Below are positions 63,742 through 64,000 of a DNA stretch of 64,000 nucleotides, in pieces. The notes beneath the pieces are model-generated. The model searched no databases. It was not told where the DNA came from and saw only the letters and a list, made by a program, of their open reading frames with translations. The DNA comes from JAHJQZ01 sp963675235 (GTDB taxonomy: Bacteria; Pseudomonadota; Alphaproteobacteria; Rhizobiales; Devosiaceae): assembly GCA_963675235.2 (NCBI GenBank), contig CAXXFU010000002.1, positions 1,191,888 to 1,255,887 of the forward strand, written 5' to 3'. How positions within the stretch are numbered: position 1 is the stretch's first letter; every line of letters starts with the position of its first letter. A program made the translations under genes and the position numbers.

Positions 63742-64000
63742 ATGAGCGACACGGCCGAACTGTTCTTCGATTGCCGGCTCGATCTCGGCGAAGGCCCGCT
63801 CTGGCATCACCAACGCCAGGAGCTTTTCTGGTTTCGACATCAATGCCGGCACACTGTTCCGCGCCGATGCTTCAGGCAGGCTGCTCGGAAACATCCAGTT
63901 CAGCGAGCCAGCGGCAGCGGCGGCGATCATCGACAGTGACACGCTGCTGGTTGCCTCTGCCTCGGCGCTGATCGTCACCGACATCGCCACCGGCGCCATG
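63742..64000 (+). CDS. SMP-30/gluconolactonase-family protein, 5' part, one frameshift
   Basis: Start MSDTAELFFDCRLDLGEGPL at 63742, one base after the dgoA stop; the motif LGEGPLWH is the SMP-30 metal-site N-terminus. An extra T near 63831 breaks the frame; corrected, it continues FDINAGTLFRADASGRLLGN and SEPAAAAAIIDSDTLLVASA to the window end. A sugar lactonase fits the galactonate locus. Confidence 0.75.

Overview
The window is GC-rich chromosomal DNA from an alphaproteobacterium, most likely a member of the Hyphomicrobiales (Rhizobiales). The evidence is tandem DUF1127, DUF4169 and DUF4342 genes, the neighbourhood trpD-trpC-moaC-moeA...lexA, alphaproteobacterial SOS boxes (GAAC-N7-GAAC) before lexA, and a rhizobial-type intergenic palindrome before trpG. 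The genus cannot be set from the sequence. The fucosidases suggest use of fucosylated (perhaps algal or plant) glycans, but that is inference.

Positions 1-23055 are core genome: the 3' end of uvrA, a VPLPA-CTERM exported protein, an array of DUF1127-type micro-genes, a glutathione S-transferase, trmFO, an FKBP isomerase, DUF4342 and DUF1801 proteins, AMP nucleosidase, glutathione peroxidase with DUF4169, pyrG, secG, a leaderless pectinesterase-like protein, tpiA, a PpiD-type periplasmic chaperone, and then trpE, trpG, trpD, trpC, moaC and moeA. trpD to moaC overlap or abut.

About 23056-58548 is a 35.5-kb accessory island splitting moeA from lexA. I read it as a Mu-like transposable element. 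At its right end, in the order and strands expected of a Mu-type early region, are a CI-type repressor (+), a small HTH gene, a MuA-like DDE transposase, a MuB-like ATPase, a small frameshifted gene and a Mor-like activator (all -). Both ends carry a shared motif (AATTAnnTGGGAyT) at the same distance from a terminal TG. The late phage genes are absent. In their place is a 27-kb block bounded by two inverted, truncated copies of one IS3-family element; further IS66, IS21 and IS3 fragments are nested around it.

That block is a catabolic cluster for fucosylated glycans. One operon (-) encodes an ABC importer, GH151 and GH95 alpha-L-fucosidase-family enzymes and a LacI regulator. A second (-) encodes another ABC importer, a mandelate-racemase-type acid-sugar enzyme and a 2-keto-3-deoxy-L-fuconate dehydrogenase candidate. 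A third (+) encodes an IclR regulator, a lactonase, a sugar mutarotase, a Gfo/Idh dehydrogenase and an unusual MaoC / CoA-transferase / leaderless solute-binding protein / MaoC module. L-fuconate dehydratase and an L-xylulose-reductase-like SDR complete it. Together they give a nearly complete oxidative L-fucose route, lacking a recognisable hydrolase for the last step.

From 58549 the core genome resumes with lexA behind two SOS boxes, then a NYN-domain protein and a sugar-acid locus (IlvD/Edd dehydratase, dgoK, dgoA, SMP-30 lactonase). The last ~850 bases hold at least seven single-base indels relative to the expected frames, mostly in short homopolymers, so dgoK, dgoA and the lactonase are broken as given, possibly by sequencing error.
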